NCBI RefSeq assembly: GCF_030272615.1 | Contig: NC_081411.1 | Coordinates: forward strand, 187,245,449-187,309,448 | DNA length: 64,000 nt | From: Cryptomeria japonica | Lineage: Eukaryota > Streptophyta > Pinopsida > Cupressales > Cupressaceae | Direction: 5' to 3' | Shown: piece after piece, positions 43,252-54,676 of the stretch | How positions within the stretch are numbered: position 1 is the first letter of the stretch | Layout: the number at the start of each line of letters is the position of its first letter | Translations under genes and position numbers: made by a program | Notes under the pieces: generated by a model | What the model was told of the DNA's origin: nothing | Databases searched by the model: none | Seen by the model: only the letters and a program-made list of their open reading frames with translations

Positions 43252-45336
43252 AGTTACTATCATCACTGGTTCTCAGAAAGACTATCTTCATCAGATGTGT
43301 ATGAAGCCTTTCATACCATGCTTTGTGTGCCTGCTTTAATCCATATAAAGCCTTATGCAATCTGCATACCATGTCTTTCTCATCAGTCAAAGCATAACCA
43401 TTTGGCTACTCTATGTATACCTCTTCTTCCAATATCCCATTAAAAAATGTAGACATAACATCCATTTGATACACCTTGAACTTCTTATGGGCTGCAAATG
43501 CAAGTAAAGTTCTGACACCTTCCAGTCTTGCTACTGGTGCAAAAGTTTCGCCATAATCTTCTCCTTCTTGTGCATAACCCTTGCAGACTAATCTTGCCTT
43601 GTTGCAAAATACAACACCATCTTCATTCAACTTGTTCCTATATACCCATTTAGTACCTATAACATTCTTATTTACCGGTCGTGGTACTAGGGTCCAAGTG
43701 TTGTTCTTCTCAATTTGATCCAATTCCTTCTCCATAGCTTTAACCCAATGATCATCACCAAATTCTTCCTTAGCAATTCTTAGTTCTATGGTGGAGACCA
43801 TGCAAGAATTATCTCTTATTCTTCTTCTAGTTAGTACTCGAACATCCTTATCTCCAATAATCTACTCAGGATTGTGATTTGGTCTCACATATCTAGGAAT
43901 AACATGATCGTTATCTTTAGGTTCAACTTATTTGTTGTCATCATCTTCTTTTGAATTTATCTGTTCCAGTTGGACTGGTGCATCAAAATTTTCTTTGCCG
44001 GTTTCAGATTTCATAGTTTCTGGTTCTAAAAAAAATGCAAGGATCTTCATCCTTTTTCTCTGAACTGGTTCCTTCTGAGAATTCAGGAAATTCATCCACT
44101 CAAACATCAACACTCTCAACAATTCTTTGTGTCCGGTTGTTAAAACATTTGTAGGCCTTACTCTTGGTGGAATAGCTAAGAAATATGCCTTCATCACTCT
44201 TAGCCTCAAACTTGCTAATGTAATCACCTCTCTTAATAAAAATTTTTCTTCCAAATATCTTAAAATAGATAAAATCAGGTGATCTTGCATACCAATATTC
44301 AGAAGGAGTCTTTTCCTTACCCCTCTTTACCAAACCCAATTTATTGTGTAGACAGTTGTGCTGACAACTTCTCTCCAAAAGGTTTTCACTACACCTCCTT
44401 GTATCAACATTGTCCTAGCAGCTTCAACAATTGACCGGTTGTTCCTTTTTGTGATACCATTCTGTTGTGGTGTCCTTGGTGCAGAAAGTTGTTGTTTGAT
44501 GCCATTCTCTTCACAGTACCTAGTGAATTCCTCAGAAGTAAATTCACTACCTTGATCTTTCCTTAGATATTTTATCTTCTTACCACTCTCTTTCTCAGCT
44601 AAGGCCCTGAATGCCTTGAACTTACCAAAAGCTTTAGTCTTATCCTTTAAGAATGTGACCCACATCATCCTTGAGCAATCATCAGTGAGGATCATAAAAT
44701 ATCTTTCACCTTGAATGCTTTTTGTTCATATTGGTCCACAAAGATCTGTACGAATCAAATCTAACAAGTGCTCCTTTGAAAAGGATTTTCTTTTGAAAGT
44801 TGAAGAAGTCATCTTTCCTAACTGACATTCTTTGCAAAGAGCATTAACCGGTTTGTCTAACTAAGGCAAACCTCTCACTGTCTTGGACTTAATCACTTAA
44901 AAATGTTATCAAAGTTCATATGACAAAATATCCTATGCCAAAGCCAACTATCATCTATTTTTGCAATAAAACAATTGCTAACTTTAAAATTAAGATGAAA
45001 CAGGCTACCTTTAGTTTGTTTCCTGGTTGCAATCAATTCACCTTTGTTGTCAAACATTTTGCATATACCATTTTTAAACTCTAGTGGGTATCCTTTTTCA
45101 TTGAGTTGTGCCACACTCAAAAGATTGTGCTTTAGACCTTCAACCCAATAGACATCACCTGCACTACTCTTCCCATTAAGAGAAATAACTCCTTTACCTT
45201 TAAACATGTAGGGTGAGTCATTGCCAAATCTAACAACACCGCCATCAAATTCCTTCAAGGAAATAAATTTTCTCCGATCACCGATCATATGGTGTGAACA
45301 ACTGCTATCAATGATCCAATCATCAAAGTTATCCAT
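43252..45336 (-). pseudogene. Element E protease-integrase-reverse transcriptase (copia Pol, partial)
   Basis: The minus strand starts with the protease (WIIDSSCSHHM; Ser replaces the Gly of the DSG triad), LKHNLLSVAQL and the pre-integrase region LWHRIFCHMNF. The integrase core follows: TDLCGP, LTDDCSRMMWV, RKDQGSEFTSEEF, then PRTPQQNGITKRNNRS. The catalytic Glu of the usual NG(V/I)xER is Lys here. Reverse transcriptase follows: [51 protein letters not shown] and YGLKQAHKAWYERLHTHL. It breaks off at RTSDDSN next to element G, before YVDD. Stops near 44892, 44325 and 43404 and frame changes add to the damage. Confidence 0.9.
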
Positions 45337-45484
45337 CCTAGATACTAATGCCTTCTAGTCTGATATCTCTTCCTTAATAGCTAAAAACCCAATATCTTCA
45401 CTAGCATCACTGTCAAATTCGTCATTAGTGATACCACTATCAATAGCAATAAGACAATCTCTCTTGCCTTTTCCCTTATACTTC

Positions 45485-46349
45485 TTGAATTTATCTCTCA
45501 TGTTCGTTTTCACCATTAGAAAAGTTGGCCGCTATATGACCAATCTTGTTGCATGCAAAACATTTTAAAGGTAATTTACCTATATATTTACCAGTGCCTC
45601 TAGGCAACCACTTTGCCAACAATGCTTCAAGCTCCACTAATCTATCTTCATCATCAACATCTTTGCTGGATCTAGATTCATAACCATGACTAGTATCTCT
45701 ACTTTTTCTCATAGATGGGTTAGAAACAAAAGCTCTAAATGCAAACTCAGTTTTCTGTATACTACCATCATAACCATTTAATTCAAAAGTAGTAAGCTTG
45801 CCAATGATGGACTCAAGAGTTACGTTAGTTTTGCCAATGGACTTCAGCTCCTGAATAACTGCAACTCGTATAGCATAGTCTGGTAACAGGGTTCTTAGTA
45901 CCTTACTGATCACTGTGGCATCTTCCACTTTCCCTCATGCACTCCTAATTTCACCGAGTATCTCTTTTATCCTTTGACCATACTACTGGATATTCTCACC
46001 TTTAGACATCCTCATGTCATCAAAATTTCCTCTTAGACTCTCCTCTTTAGAAATCTTAACATGTTCATCACCGTTATAAATCTCTTCAAGTTTTTTCCAT
46101 ACCTCATATGCAGTTTCAAGACCATGAACATCTACATATTCAACATCAAACAAGGAGCTGATAATAGCCTCCAATGCTTGATGATTTTCTTGTTTCTCTT
46201 TCTTCTGATAACGAGTCAGAGTCCCAATAGGTGCAATATACTTATTATCTACATGATCCCAATACTAACTTCTGAGACTCTTGATGTAAATATTCATTCT
46301 GTCATTCATAGTTTTCTCTATTAAACTTCAGACCTTCCTTCTTCATCAT
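45485..46349 (-). pseudogene. Element E copia Gag
   Basis: The ATG at 46349 opens MMKKEGLKFNRENYE; the frame then slips into MNIYIKSLRS, YVDVHGLETAYEVWKKLEE, MSKGENIQ, KVLRTLLPDYAIRV, SIIGKLTTFELNG and a zinc knuckle CFACNKIGHIAANF (last Cys lost). This is UBN2-type copia Gag. Stops after LRS, ENIQ and RSA fit single C-to-T changes of CAG and CGA. It lies between the leader (primer site 46409-46418) and the protease. Confidence 0.85.
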
Positions 46350-46364
46350 GATCTAGCAGATCAT

Positions 46365-46384
46365 TTCCTCAAGCTGTTAGGCTT
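46365..46384 (-). other. Leader block shared by elements E, C and D
   Basis: Plus-strand TTCCTCAAGCTGTTAGGCTT is identical at 55854-55873 in element C and differs at three bases at 62581-62600 in D. It lies about 35 bp inside the primer site in each. Its role is unknown; it sits where a packaging or dimerisation signal could be. Confidence 0.6.
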
Positions 46385-46408
46385 AGACCTTAGAGGACTT
46401 GAGATTAT

Positions 46409-46418
46409 CTGATACCAA
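46409..46418 (-). other. Element E primer-binding site
   Basis: The minus strand reads TTGGTATCAGA followed by TAATC, so only the first ten or so bases match the tRNA-iMet end. Confidence 0.7.
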
Positions 46419-46419
46419 T

Positions 46420-47864
46420 TGATTGTATGATGAAAGAAAAAGTATCCGATAGATTATTGAGAGGGGGGGGTGAATCAATAAATAGAAAAAATGATACAAA
46501 CTTTCCTAAACTCAAACTCAATCACACAAAGTAAACTTACCAATGATATACCATTGCCAAGATCAATACTCATAAGAATACTGATTGACTATTACAACAA
46601 CTTAACAGTAAACAATGTTTAACTTGTAAACATCCAAATGATTTATCATATGTCAACATACTTCATTTCTCAATGCTTCTAGTTATCATGCCTTATCAGA
46701 ATAGTTAAGTAGTTAATCAAATCAACCATAAGATCATAACCACAAAAACATTCACCACATGACACAAGTATTTTTGACGTGGAAAGCCAAATAGGTAAAA
46801 ACCATGGTGATATGGGACTCACAAGATAATATCTAAACTCTTCTGAAGTTTGCCTTGTTAGGAACCAGACTTGTTAAAGCTTGTACAAAAGTCATGTTAA
46901 GAATTGATCCTATTAGGAATTACCCGGTTAAGGGATTGACTACAAATGCCTTGTTAGAAGAAAATACCCTATAAGGAGTAACCTCAGCAGAGGATTTGAA
47001 AATCCAATCTAATGAACCACCTTGTTAGAGGATTTAATAAGTAGCCAAGCTTGTTAGAGCTTACCCGGTTAGGGGATTTCAATTTTGCTGTAATTGTTAG
47101 AAAAAAGTAGGAGTTTTCTTGATCTATCTGAATAGCACTACACTTTCTTGATCATATCCATTTAAGCTTCTATCTGCCTTTACTCAAATTGCAGACTCAT
47201 TATCCTGTTTGGCAACCACACACTCAACTGATTTCTACCAACTCTTGCCAACACTAAACAAAACAACTTCATCAACCTTAAATACAAATCAATTAGGTTG
47301 GTAACACAACAAAAATCTAATTATCCCATTGAGATTAAAAACAAGTCGGTACAAGTATGACCATTGGATTTCATAGCAATCTCTACACATCAATCAAGAA
47401 AACCTCAACTGCTCCTTGATTACCGCTTCATCGAGCTCAGTAATTCATCACGTGCTTTACATTAGATGAAATACACTTTGCTCATTCCCTAGACAAACAA
47501 ACGCACTAAAACAATTGAACTTGTCTTCATATAATGACCTTACATGTGACCATCATTACCGCTCAACATCAGATCATAAACCAACATAGCCAATTCAACA
47601 ACCTTAATCGGTTAGGGTTTAGCAAAAACAACTGGTAGGGTTTACCGGTTACATTACATAGAAGGGTTTAACATTTTACACCGATTACTGGTTTAACTCA
47701 CAAAATTACATACCGGTTTACAATATCCTTCATAAAGTTATTCTTCCTACCGGTTAGAAGACAATATTAGCAATAACAACAATATCAACAATATCATTAC
47801 CAATTAATTGACATCAATGATAACATAACATATCATTAATGCAATCTTCATGCAAATGCCAACA
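46420..47864 (-). repeat. Element E 5' LTR, 1,445 bp
   Basis: Matches 15972-17392. Eight-G run at 46463-46470. The right flank AGAAG repeats the left flank exactly. Confidence 0.92.
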
Positions 47865-48310
47865 AGAAGAGGAGACATAAGGAATATTAAGTTGGCGATG
47901 AAGTGGTGGTATATCTGAGAAAAGAGAGATTCTCGGTTGGAACTTATAAAAAGTTGCAGATGAAGAAGTTTGTACCTTGCAAAATTTTGAGGAAGTCCAG
48001 TTTTAATAAATGCATATGAAGTGGAGTTACCAGATAGTCCAAGTATTTCACCTATATTCAACATTATAGATCTTCATGAGTACCATTAGCCAGAATTCAA
48101 TGAGGATAGTGTTGTAGACTTGGAGAAATAGTTTCCCCGAAAGGAACCGAATCAGATTGAAGAGATTTTGGATAGTAGGATTGGACGTAGTAGCCGAAGC
48201 AGTCAATATAAGAAATATCTTGTGAAGTCGAAGGATAGACAAGTTGAAGATTCATCTTGGATTTATCAAGCAGAGGTAGACCACCTTGGTTTTCCTCTAA
48301 CCCTGAAAAA
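47865..48310 (+). pseudogene. Chromovirus (element H) integrase C-terminus and chromodomain
   Basis: After E the frame resumes with VGDEVVVYLRKERFSVGTY, KKLQMKKFVPCKILRK, then a frameshift and YEVELPDSPSISPIFNI. A chromodomain follows: IEEILDSRIGRSSRSSQYKK, YLVKSKDRQVEDSSWI and a short tail to the TGA at 48311. The chromodomain of chromoviruses directs integration to chromatin. Several stops (for example after KEY and EYH) make it dead. Of the chromodomain aromatics, Tyr of YLVK and Trp of SSWI are present, while the Trp of VKW is Ser. Confidence 0.87.
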
Positions 48311-49372
48311 GTGAGAGGATCACTTTTTTTCAATAAGCCCGGATGTCTGATGCAGGATCATCCTCGGTTCATTGCAATCTTGCATCAACCAAAATTTTTT
48401 TCCTTTATGTTTTGTTTTCTGTTTGTAGTTTCAGTTTTCCTTTCTGTGTGTCCCAGTTTTGGTTCATCGGATCCTATGGAGTTGGATTCAACTTTAGGAC
48501 TTGATCATATTTCTTGCTTCCAGACCACATTGCATTTGGATCATTTTCTCGCAAGATATCACTACCGGTTTCCATGATAGTTTCCTATTACCGGTTGACA
48601 GTCATTTGTTACCGGTTGTTTGGACCTATTCTGGTGATCTACCAGAACCCCTTCCAAATCTTGTGGATCCTTGGGCATTGATTCCGATGTTCCTTGGTGT
48701 GTGACTGACCTTTTCCTATGATCTATGTTTCATCCTTTGGATTTTTCGAAGGATTCTTTTGGCGGAGGCCGGCCTTGTTATTTTACATGTTAGGTCTTGT
48801 TCTTTGGGTTTTGATCCCTTTTGGGCTGACTGCATCCTTTGGATCGATATATATATTTGTAATTATGCATTAGAATGCAACAAAGGAGAGAATAAAGTAT
48901 CTAGACTATGCATAGAAGATATATCATAAGATTCAAGGTCCCGGTTGTGACCTATTCTACCAAGCCTGTGAGTCGGTATGTTGTAACCCGGTTATTGCCG
49001 GTTGGATGTAATCAAATTTCATGCAATAAAATAATCTGTTCTGTATTGCCTCCATCATATCTTTTTGTTTTCATTATGTTTACTCTTTCTGACTAGTTTG
49101 GATTGATCTCTTTGAGGTCCCTCCTCACCGGTGACTGCTTCAAGAACATACACAAGAAATACCAAATTTGATATGGAAAATCGAAGATGAGAAAAACCAC
49201 GAAGAATGTTAGTTCATAATATGAAAACACCTTTTAGGGTGACACTGGTTAAGGTGATTTTTGCAAAGATGGCTCACTGCTCAGCTAAAATAGCCAAAAA
49301 AAGAAAGAGGGCTCACTACGCAGAAGAAGCAGAAAGAAAGAAAGAATCCACCACTGAAGGACAAAACTAAAT
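48311..49372 (+). other. Probable 3' LTR and flank of chromovirus H
   Basis: About 1.06 kb after the chromodomain stop, with no gene. A TATA-like GATCGATATATATATTTG lies at about 48842-48859, and AATAAAGT and AATAAAAT poly(A)-type words at 48891 and 49025. This is where the H LTR should be, but its partner lies outside the window, so its limits cannot be set. The last 270 bp are A- and GAAA-rich and unassigned. Confidence 0.45.
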
Positions 49373-50109
49373 TGTTGGAAGAAACAATTGGAAACAAGGC
49401 ATAAAAGTGAGAGGGGGTTGAATTAATTTTCACAAAAAATTACTTAACTTTAAACACAATTTTAGATTTGATAAATAACAGTGAAAGCATAAATCAACAC
49501 CAAATCAATAACACACATAACACCAATATTTTTGATGTGGAAAACCCAGTCAAGGGAAAACCCATTGTGGGAACCCACCCACAATTAGATGATACCCTCC
49601 TAGAAGTATATGAAATATTACAATGGGGAATGCACATGCATTCAAGCACCCTGCCTAGAGCTCAATGCTCAAAACACAATAACAACAAGGGCTACAACCC
49701 TAGGGAAGATTCACTATCTTACAAAAAGATTCAGATTACATCTAGAAGATCATGAATTGATATAATAGAATCTCCTCATGCCTAGTTATAGTTTTGATTA
49801 AGCTCATATACTGCTCTGCTACACTTCTTCACACTTCTTATCTGCTACCGAAAGATCAAAGCATTATTTGCGCTTTACACACACTCGTAGATACCATAGA
49901 TACATCTGCAACATGGTATTACACAAATCATCAACCTATATTTCAAGGTCAGATCAACCCACAACACAAATTACAAACTATAAGAACACATTCAACAATA
50001 ACTCATGCGGACCAAAAAAATGTCGGCTAAGACATAGTATGGACCCAAATCACCACCACAAATAAGAAACACCTCCAAGAATTATGCCTCGAACTTTCGC
50101 AACATGCTA
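49373..50109 (-). repeat. LTR-like fragment I, left part
   Basis: It begins TGTTGGAAGAAAC and carries the copia-type U5 signature GAGAGGGGGTTGAATTAA at about 49411-49428, as do the plus-strand starts of the A, C, D and E LTRs. No primer site lies before it, so it is the 3' LTR of a minus-strand element or a solo LTR. It runs into elements C and D and seems to resume at 63581. Confidence 0.6.
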
Positions 50110-50114
50110 CAATC
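50110..50114. repeat. Target site CAATC used by elements C and D
   Basis: CAATC here, CAATA at 56707-56711 between C and D, and CAATC at 63576-63580 after D form the duplications of both insertions. Confidence 0.7.
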
Positions 50115-50925
50115 TGTTAGTATTCCCACACATACTAAGAGGGGGGGGGGGTGAATCAGTATCTAACTAGTGATAAGAATTTCTTAAGTTAAAACATGCG
50201 GAATATAAAATAACAGTATACCGGTATGGAAGAATTAATGCAATAAACAGAATCAGAAACATCCACATGAAAAGAACACCATAACACAAGATGTTTGACG
50301 AGGAAACCCGGTGTGGGAAAAACCTCAGTGGGATTTGTGACCCACAATATTCACTCACTGGCCAATAAGAGAATATTACTTACAATAGGGGCCTGCACAT
50401 GCAGGAAGGCCAACTACCTAGAGCTCACTACTCAATGGGAAGTCACTCTGACTTACAATAAGGATTATACTAATCCAATGACTTGTACTACTTTACAATA
50501 GCATCTACAATGCCAGATTCAGTACCGGTTCTTGCTTTGTTCTTTACATATACCCTTGACCTATAATTCGCACATTAGGTCTGCCTAATGATTTCTTTAT
50601 GCTCACTACATTACTTCTCTAAATGTCTACAATGATCTCCTTTATATACAAGAGTCATTTTACAATTTGCTAGGTCAACTTACAATAATAAACAAAATAT
50701 TACATAACAAAAATCCTGTCGGCCTTTATGTCGGTATACATATTTTCTTCTGTGCCGGTGCCAGTGCTGGTGTAGAGTGATCTTGTTGATGCCGGTGTAC
50801 TGTCTTGCCTGAGTAATGCTTTGCCGGTATGATGTCTTGCCGGTGCCATAGGATTGCAAGGTTTCCATCAATGACAAAACCTTCAATCACATACAATGTC
50901 TCATTGGAGTGTCCATATGCCAACA
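50115..50925 (-). repeat. Element C 3' LTR, 811 bp
   Basis: Near identical to 55906-56706. Eleven-G run at 50141-50151. A TATA-type TATATAAAG on the minus strand lies at 50640-50648. Confidence 0.93.
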
Positions 50926-51139
50926 ATCTCCCCCTTTGGCATTGATGGCAACACTCATGAGAAATTTCAAAAAGTGTCCAAAATGTGTAGTCCAAAAATG
51001 TTTACCAAAAATATGAGGGCTCCCCCTAAGCATATGATTCTTGTCTTTAAACTTTCTCATCCTACTACTCCCCCTTTGGCATCAATGACAAAGGTTGTCA
51101 AGATGTTAGTAGAGTTTTTAGTTATATCTATCCATATCC
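50926..51139 (-). other. Element C polypurine tracts
   Basis: Minus-strand CCAAAGGGGGAGAT touches the LTR, with repeats at about 51022-51029 and 51069-51080 (plus-strand CTCCCCCTTTGGCATCAATG). Multiplied tracts are Sirevirus-like. Confidence 0.7.
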
Positions 51140-54100
51140 TTAACCCTGTAGCTGGTTAGTTATTATCAGAAAAAGATCACCAAAAATTAAGTTGATACTA
51201 TCCATAAACTTTTTACTATCTTTTATTGTTGTTTCAATCCTCTTCACAGTACCGGTGAGATGCTGCAAATGTTCTACTGGTGTTTTGCTTCCCTGTGCTA
51301 ATGCCTCTGAGATTTCCTTCCGCAGAGATGCTAAATAGTCCAATCTTGGACTCAGTTTAGAGCTCAAGTGTTTTGCCTTGTTTATTATTCTCTCTTTCTC
51401 TCTTTCTAGTTTGAGCAACTCCTCCTCAAAAGTTGCTAACTTGTCTTCAAAAACTGATAATGAATCCGGTGAATTGACAAAATTGTCTACAAGCTTATTT
51501 ATCTCATCTTGTGTCTTGCTTATTTTCTTGTCAATAGCTACAGTCAAAAAGTTTGTTTTACATGTATATTTATGTATCTTTATATAGATTTTTATACTCT
51601 TTCAACAAACTACATAGTTCCGGTAGAAGTGTGTCAAAGTCTCTGTTACACTTCTTTATTTCTTCATCAAAGAATTTTTGTTTCTCTTTTTCTACCATGT
51701 CCTTTACTGATTCTTCCTTTATTTTCTCAATATCTCCAGAAATGTATTTACATAATGTGTCTAATTGTCCTAAAGAATCTTTATTATCTATGTTACAATC
51801 AAGAGCAATTATCTTCAAAATTGGTATTGAATCATCTATTGCTTTATAAGCCTGTGAACTACAGTCAGTTATTTTCTTTATAGAATCTAATAATACCTCA
51901 ATCACATTAGTTGAATTGAATGTTGATGATGATCCAAGAGTCTGAGTGCCGGTGGAAATAACCATGCTTGTATTGACCTCTGGCAGGTCAGTTTGTGTTT
52001 GCATTTCTATTAGCATTGGTTTCCCTGCTTCACTACTTACCAGTGACATTGTTTCCTTGTGAACCTGTTCTGGAGCCTTTTGCTCTGTTGATTTCTCTGT
52101 TTGTGCCTCAGATTCTATCTTTTTCCCTGTATCCTTTGCTAGTTTCTTTGTTTCTCCTATTACCGAAGGCTCTTTAGCCATATCTAACTTGTTAGTTGTA
52201 TCTTTATCAATTGTTATGTTGATCTTTTGGGTATCAACATTTACAGTGTATAGGACTTCAGGATTTGGATTGCTATCCTCTACATCCATACTTTCTGTGG
52301 CCAGTTGGTCTTCAGTGGTTGTAATTTTCACAGGTGGGGGTAGGTTGTCTTTAACCTTTATGCTTGGAGGTCTACCAACTTTGCCTTTCCCTTTGTCCCT
52401 ATCCTTCTGATATACTTTAATAGGCTTAGGGTTCCTGTATTCTTCTTGTTTTTCCTTTTCAACCAGGAATATGTCCCAACCATCTTCTGTTTCCTCTGTA
52501 ACTTCAGTAACTCTTCCTGCCATTAGTGAAATATGCCGGTGTGCAGTAGAGAATACTGACCAGTTTGCCTGAGCAATCAAATCATCAATTTCCTTGGGAG
52601 AGTTTACCGGATATACAGCAAGTAGTTTTTCTATTTTTATTTTCTTGTCTAATTCAATCACTACTTGCCTTCTGGCCTCAAGTCTTTTGTACAAATCATC
52701 AGGAATTTCATTGACTACATCCATCAAAAACTTTTTGTACATGTCCATATGCAATATTACACTTTCCTCAACTTGCCCTTTCTCATCAACAGATAGAGTG
52801 TCATAAATTTTCTCTATGTTTTTCAGTTTTCCTTCCTCTGTGATCTCATTTAACAATATGTCTAGAGGTGCTAAGTTAGTTTTTGTCTTTTTCTTTTTCT
52901 TAGGGGTTAGCTTCTTCTTAGGTGTGACCTTTCTAACTGGAGATCTCACAGCTTGTTGCTTCTGCCTTGTCCTTCTAGGTGAAGGAGTGGTTGCCAATGA
53001 GGGATCTCTTTTCCTAACAACTTTTTTAAAAGTTGATGGCATGTCACCTTTCGAAGAAGTACCTACCAGTGATAGATGAACTTCAGGTTGTGGGGCTGCC
53101 AACTCATCTTCTGTTATGCCGGTTTTCTTTAATACGTCTTCCTTAATGGCCTTTGCTTGTCTAGATCCTTTCCTCACAAATGCCTCTACCTTCTTTACTC
53201 TTTTCTTAGACTGTATTTGGCTTTCTATGGTCTCAGCACTACCAAATACTTCTTCCTTAGGTTATTTGGGGGCTTCCAAAAGTGCTTTATCATAAGTTTC
53301 AACTATGTGATCATCTATCTCATAGCCCATCTCGGTTACCCAGATTGTCCTTTGGATGACTGCTTCCATCCATATTTCATCTTTCTTAGTAACAAAGCAT
53401 ATATCATCTTTGTATTTGTCTACTATTTTTTGAGATAACCTTATTCTTTTCTTCATTTTTGTCTTCAATGCTTGGAAAAAGTCATGAATGTTGTTTTCCT
53501 TATTCTCACCCATGGTATTAAACAGTTCTGTCAATTGTTTTCCTACTAGTATGTCATATCTTAGGTCTTTATATCCTATACCGGGAACCTATTTTGTTAT
53601 GTGAGGCATTAGGCATACCAACAGATTTCCAAATCTGAAAGTTCCTTTCTTATCCTTCTTTATCTTTCCAAGGTTGTCTATCAGTTCATCTTTTAACCAT
53701 TCACAGATGTCAATTTTTGCATTGTTTGTCACCATATCATACGCACTCTTAATGCATAAACTTGAAACTGAGTTAAGTCTATTAGCATGAGTGGCTTTGT
53801 AACCTAATATCATACTTATGAATCTCACATTGATATCTTTTACATCATTAACCCTTAGAGATCTCTTATCAAATGTTGCACCTGTTAGGTCTATGACTAA
53901 ATCATTGGAAACCTTATTGTTTTTGTCTGGTCTCTTACCAGTGGTCGGTAACCCTGTGACAGCTTTCACAGCTTCCTTGGTGATCTTATGAAATGCATCT
54001 ATCCATAAAAATTCTCCATGAACTCTCCTTAACACTATCCTAATCACATCCTTAGGAAATTTAGGAATGCTAAGGATTTTTGTGAATCCTAGGGTTTCAA

Positions 54101-54377
54101 TAACCTTGTGTTCAGCTTTAACATTGCCGGTATCATCACATATCTTGGTTTTATATATGGTTTTGATTTCCTCATCTCCTAACTCTTCAATGTTGTAGTG
54201 GATGTACATTCTAGGGTCTTCAGTATATACAACACCTTTAGGGATTTGAGAAAATGCACCTAAGGTATCATCCTTCTTTGCTGTCTCGGGGACTAACTGA
54301 AATACGGGCCTAGGTCTTTTAATTACTTCCACAACAGTAGGGTTTGCTATGTATTCAATTGTAGAGGTGGATGCCAT
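51140..54377 (-). pseudogene. ORF2 of element C: conserved unknown protein, about 1,079 codons
   Basis: I do not recognise the family. The ATG at 54377 starts MASTSTIEYIANPTVVEV. The N-terminal 380 residues look globular, with motifs shared by B and D: RVHGEFLWI, ITKEAVKAVTGLPTTG, ILGYKAT, KIDICEW, FGNLLVCLM, KYKDDICF. A basic segment follows (VRKVTPKKKLTPKKKKK, about 52900), then a second conserved part (VEESVILHMDMYKKFL), a long Lys/Glu/Thr-rich linker, and C-terminal coiled coils (KLATFEEELLKLEREKERI). In-frame stops at 53589 (TAG) and 53262 (TAA) and a frameshift near 51570 are the only breaks, each explicable by a single change. It may have been functional until recently. Basic segment and coiled coils suggest nucleic-acid contact and self-association; that is inference. 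Confidence 0.78.
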
Positions 54378-54676
54378 GATTAAATACCTTTTTCTGTCTT
54401 GGATGGATGATTGCTTGGAGTGCTTGCTTCTTGCTCGAAATGCCTTAGCTCAGAATCTTTGCGCTCTCTGAAAGTTTGAAATCACGGTGAAATGAAATGG
54501 AGCCAAAACCTTATTTTTATAATGTCTTTTCACCATCTACCACATTAATTTCATGCTAGTTAAGTATTCACTTAACATTGTCTGCCGGTAATAAGTAATT
54601 TTCAACTTCTTATCTCTAACCGAGGGAATAATAGCACATGTGTCATTAGATTGCCAAACCCTCAAGGAAATTTTCT
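54378..54676 (-). promoter_or_regulatory. Inter-ORF region of element C, possible ORF2 promoter
   Basis: About 300 bp without a gene. The minus strand has CATTATAAAAATAAG at 54510-54524, about 135 bp before the ORF2 ATG, close to the TATA-like position in B. Confidence 0.35.

Larger units (their letters stand above)
15972..47864 (-). mobile_element. Element E: Ty1/copia retrotransposon with pol, broken by F and G
   Basis: LTRs at 15972-17392 and 46420-47864 start TGAT(T/G)GTATGATG and end GCCAACA. The exact target duplication AGAAG lies at 15967-15971 and 47865-47869. On the minus strand the interior reads gag, protease, integrase, reverse transcriptase and RNase H, the copia order. Elements F (18199-31125) and G (31222-43251) sit inside reverse transcriptase/RNase H. 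It is the only element here with recognisable copia pol, so it is a relative of the likely helper for the pol-less copia-like elements. Confidence 0.92.

Noticed and set aside
48257-48577. 106-codon plus frame after the chromodomain as a host gene
   Set aside because: It overlaps the chromodomain end in another frame and runs into probable LTR; no homology recognised.
51570-53177. Long plus-strand hydrophobic frames opposite ORF2 of C as membrane proteins
   Set aside because: They are antisense shadows of Lys/Glu-rich coding sequence, which reads as Phe/Leu/Ser-rich on the other strand.
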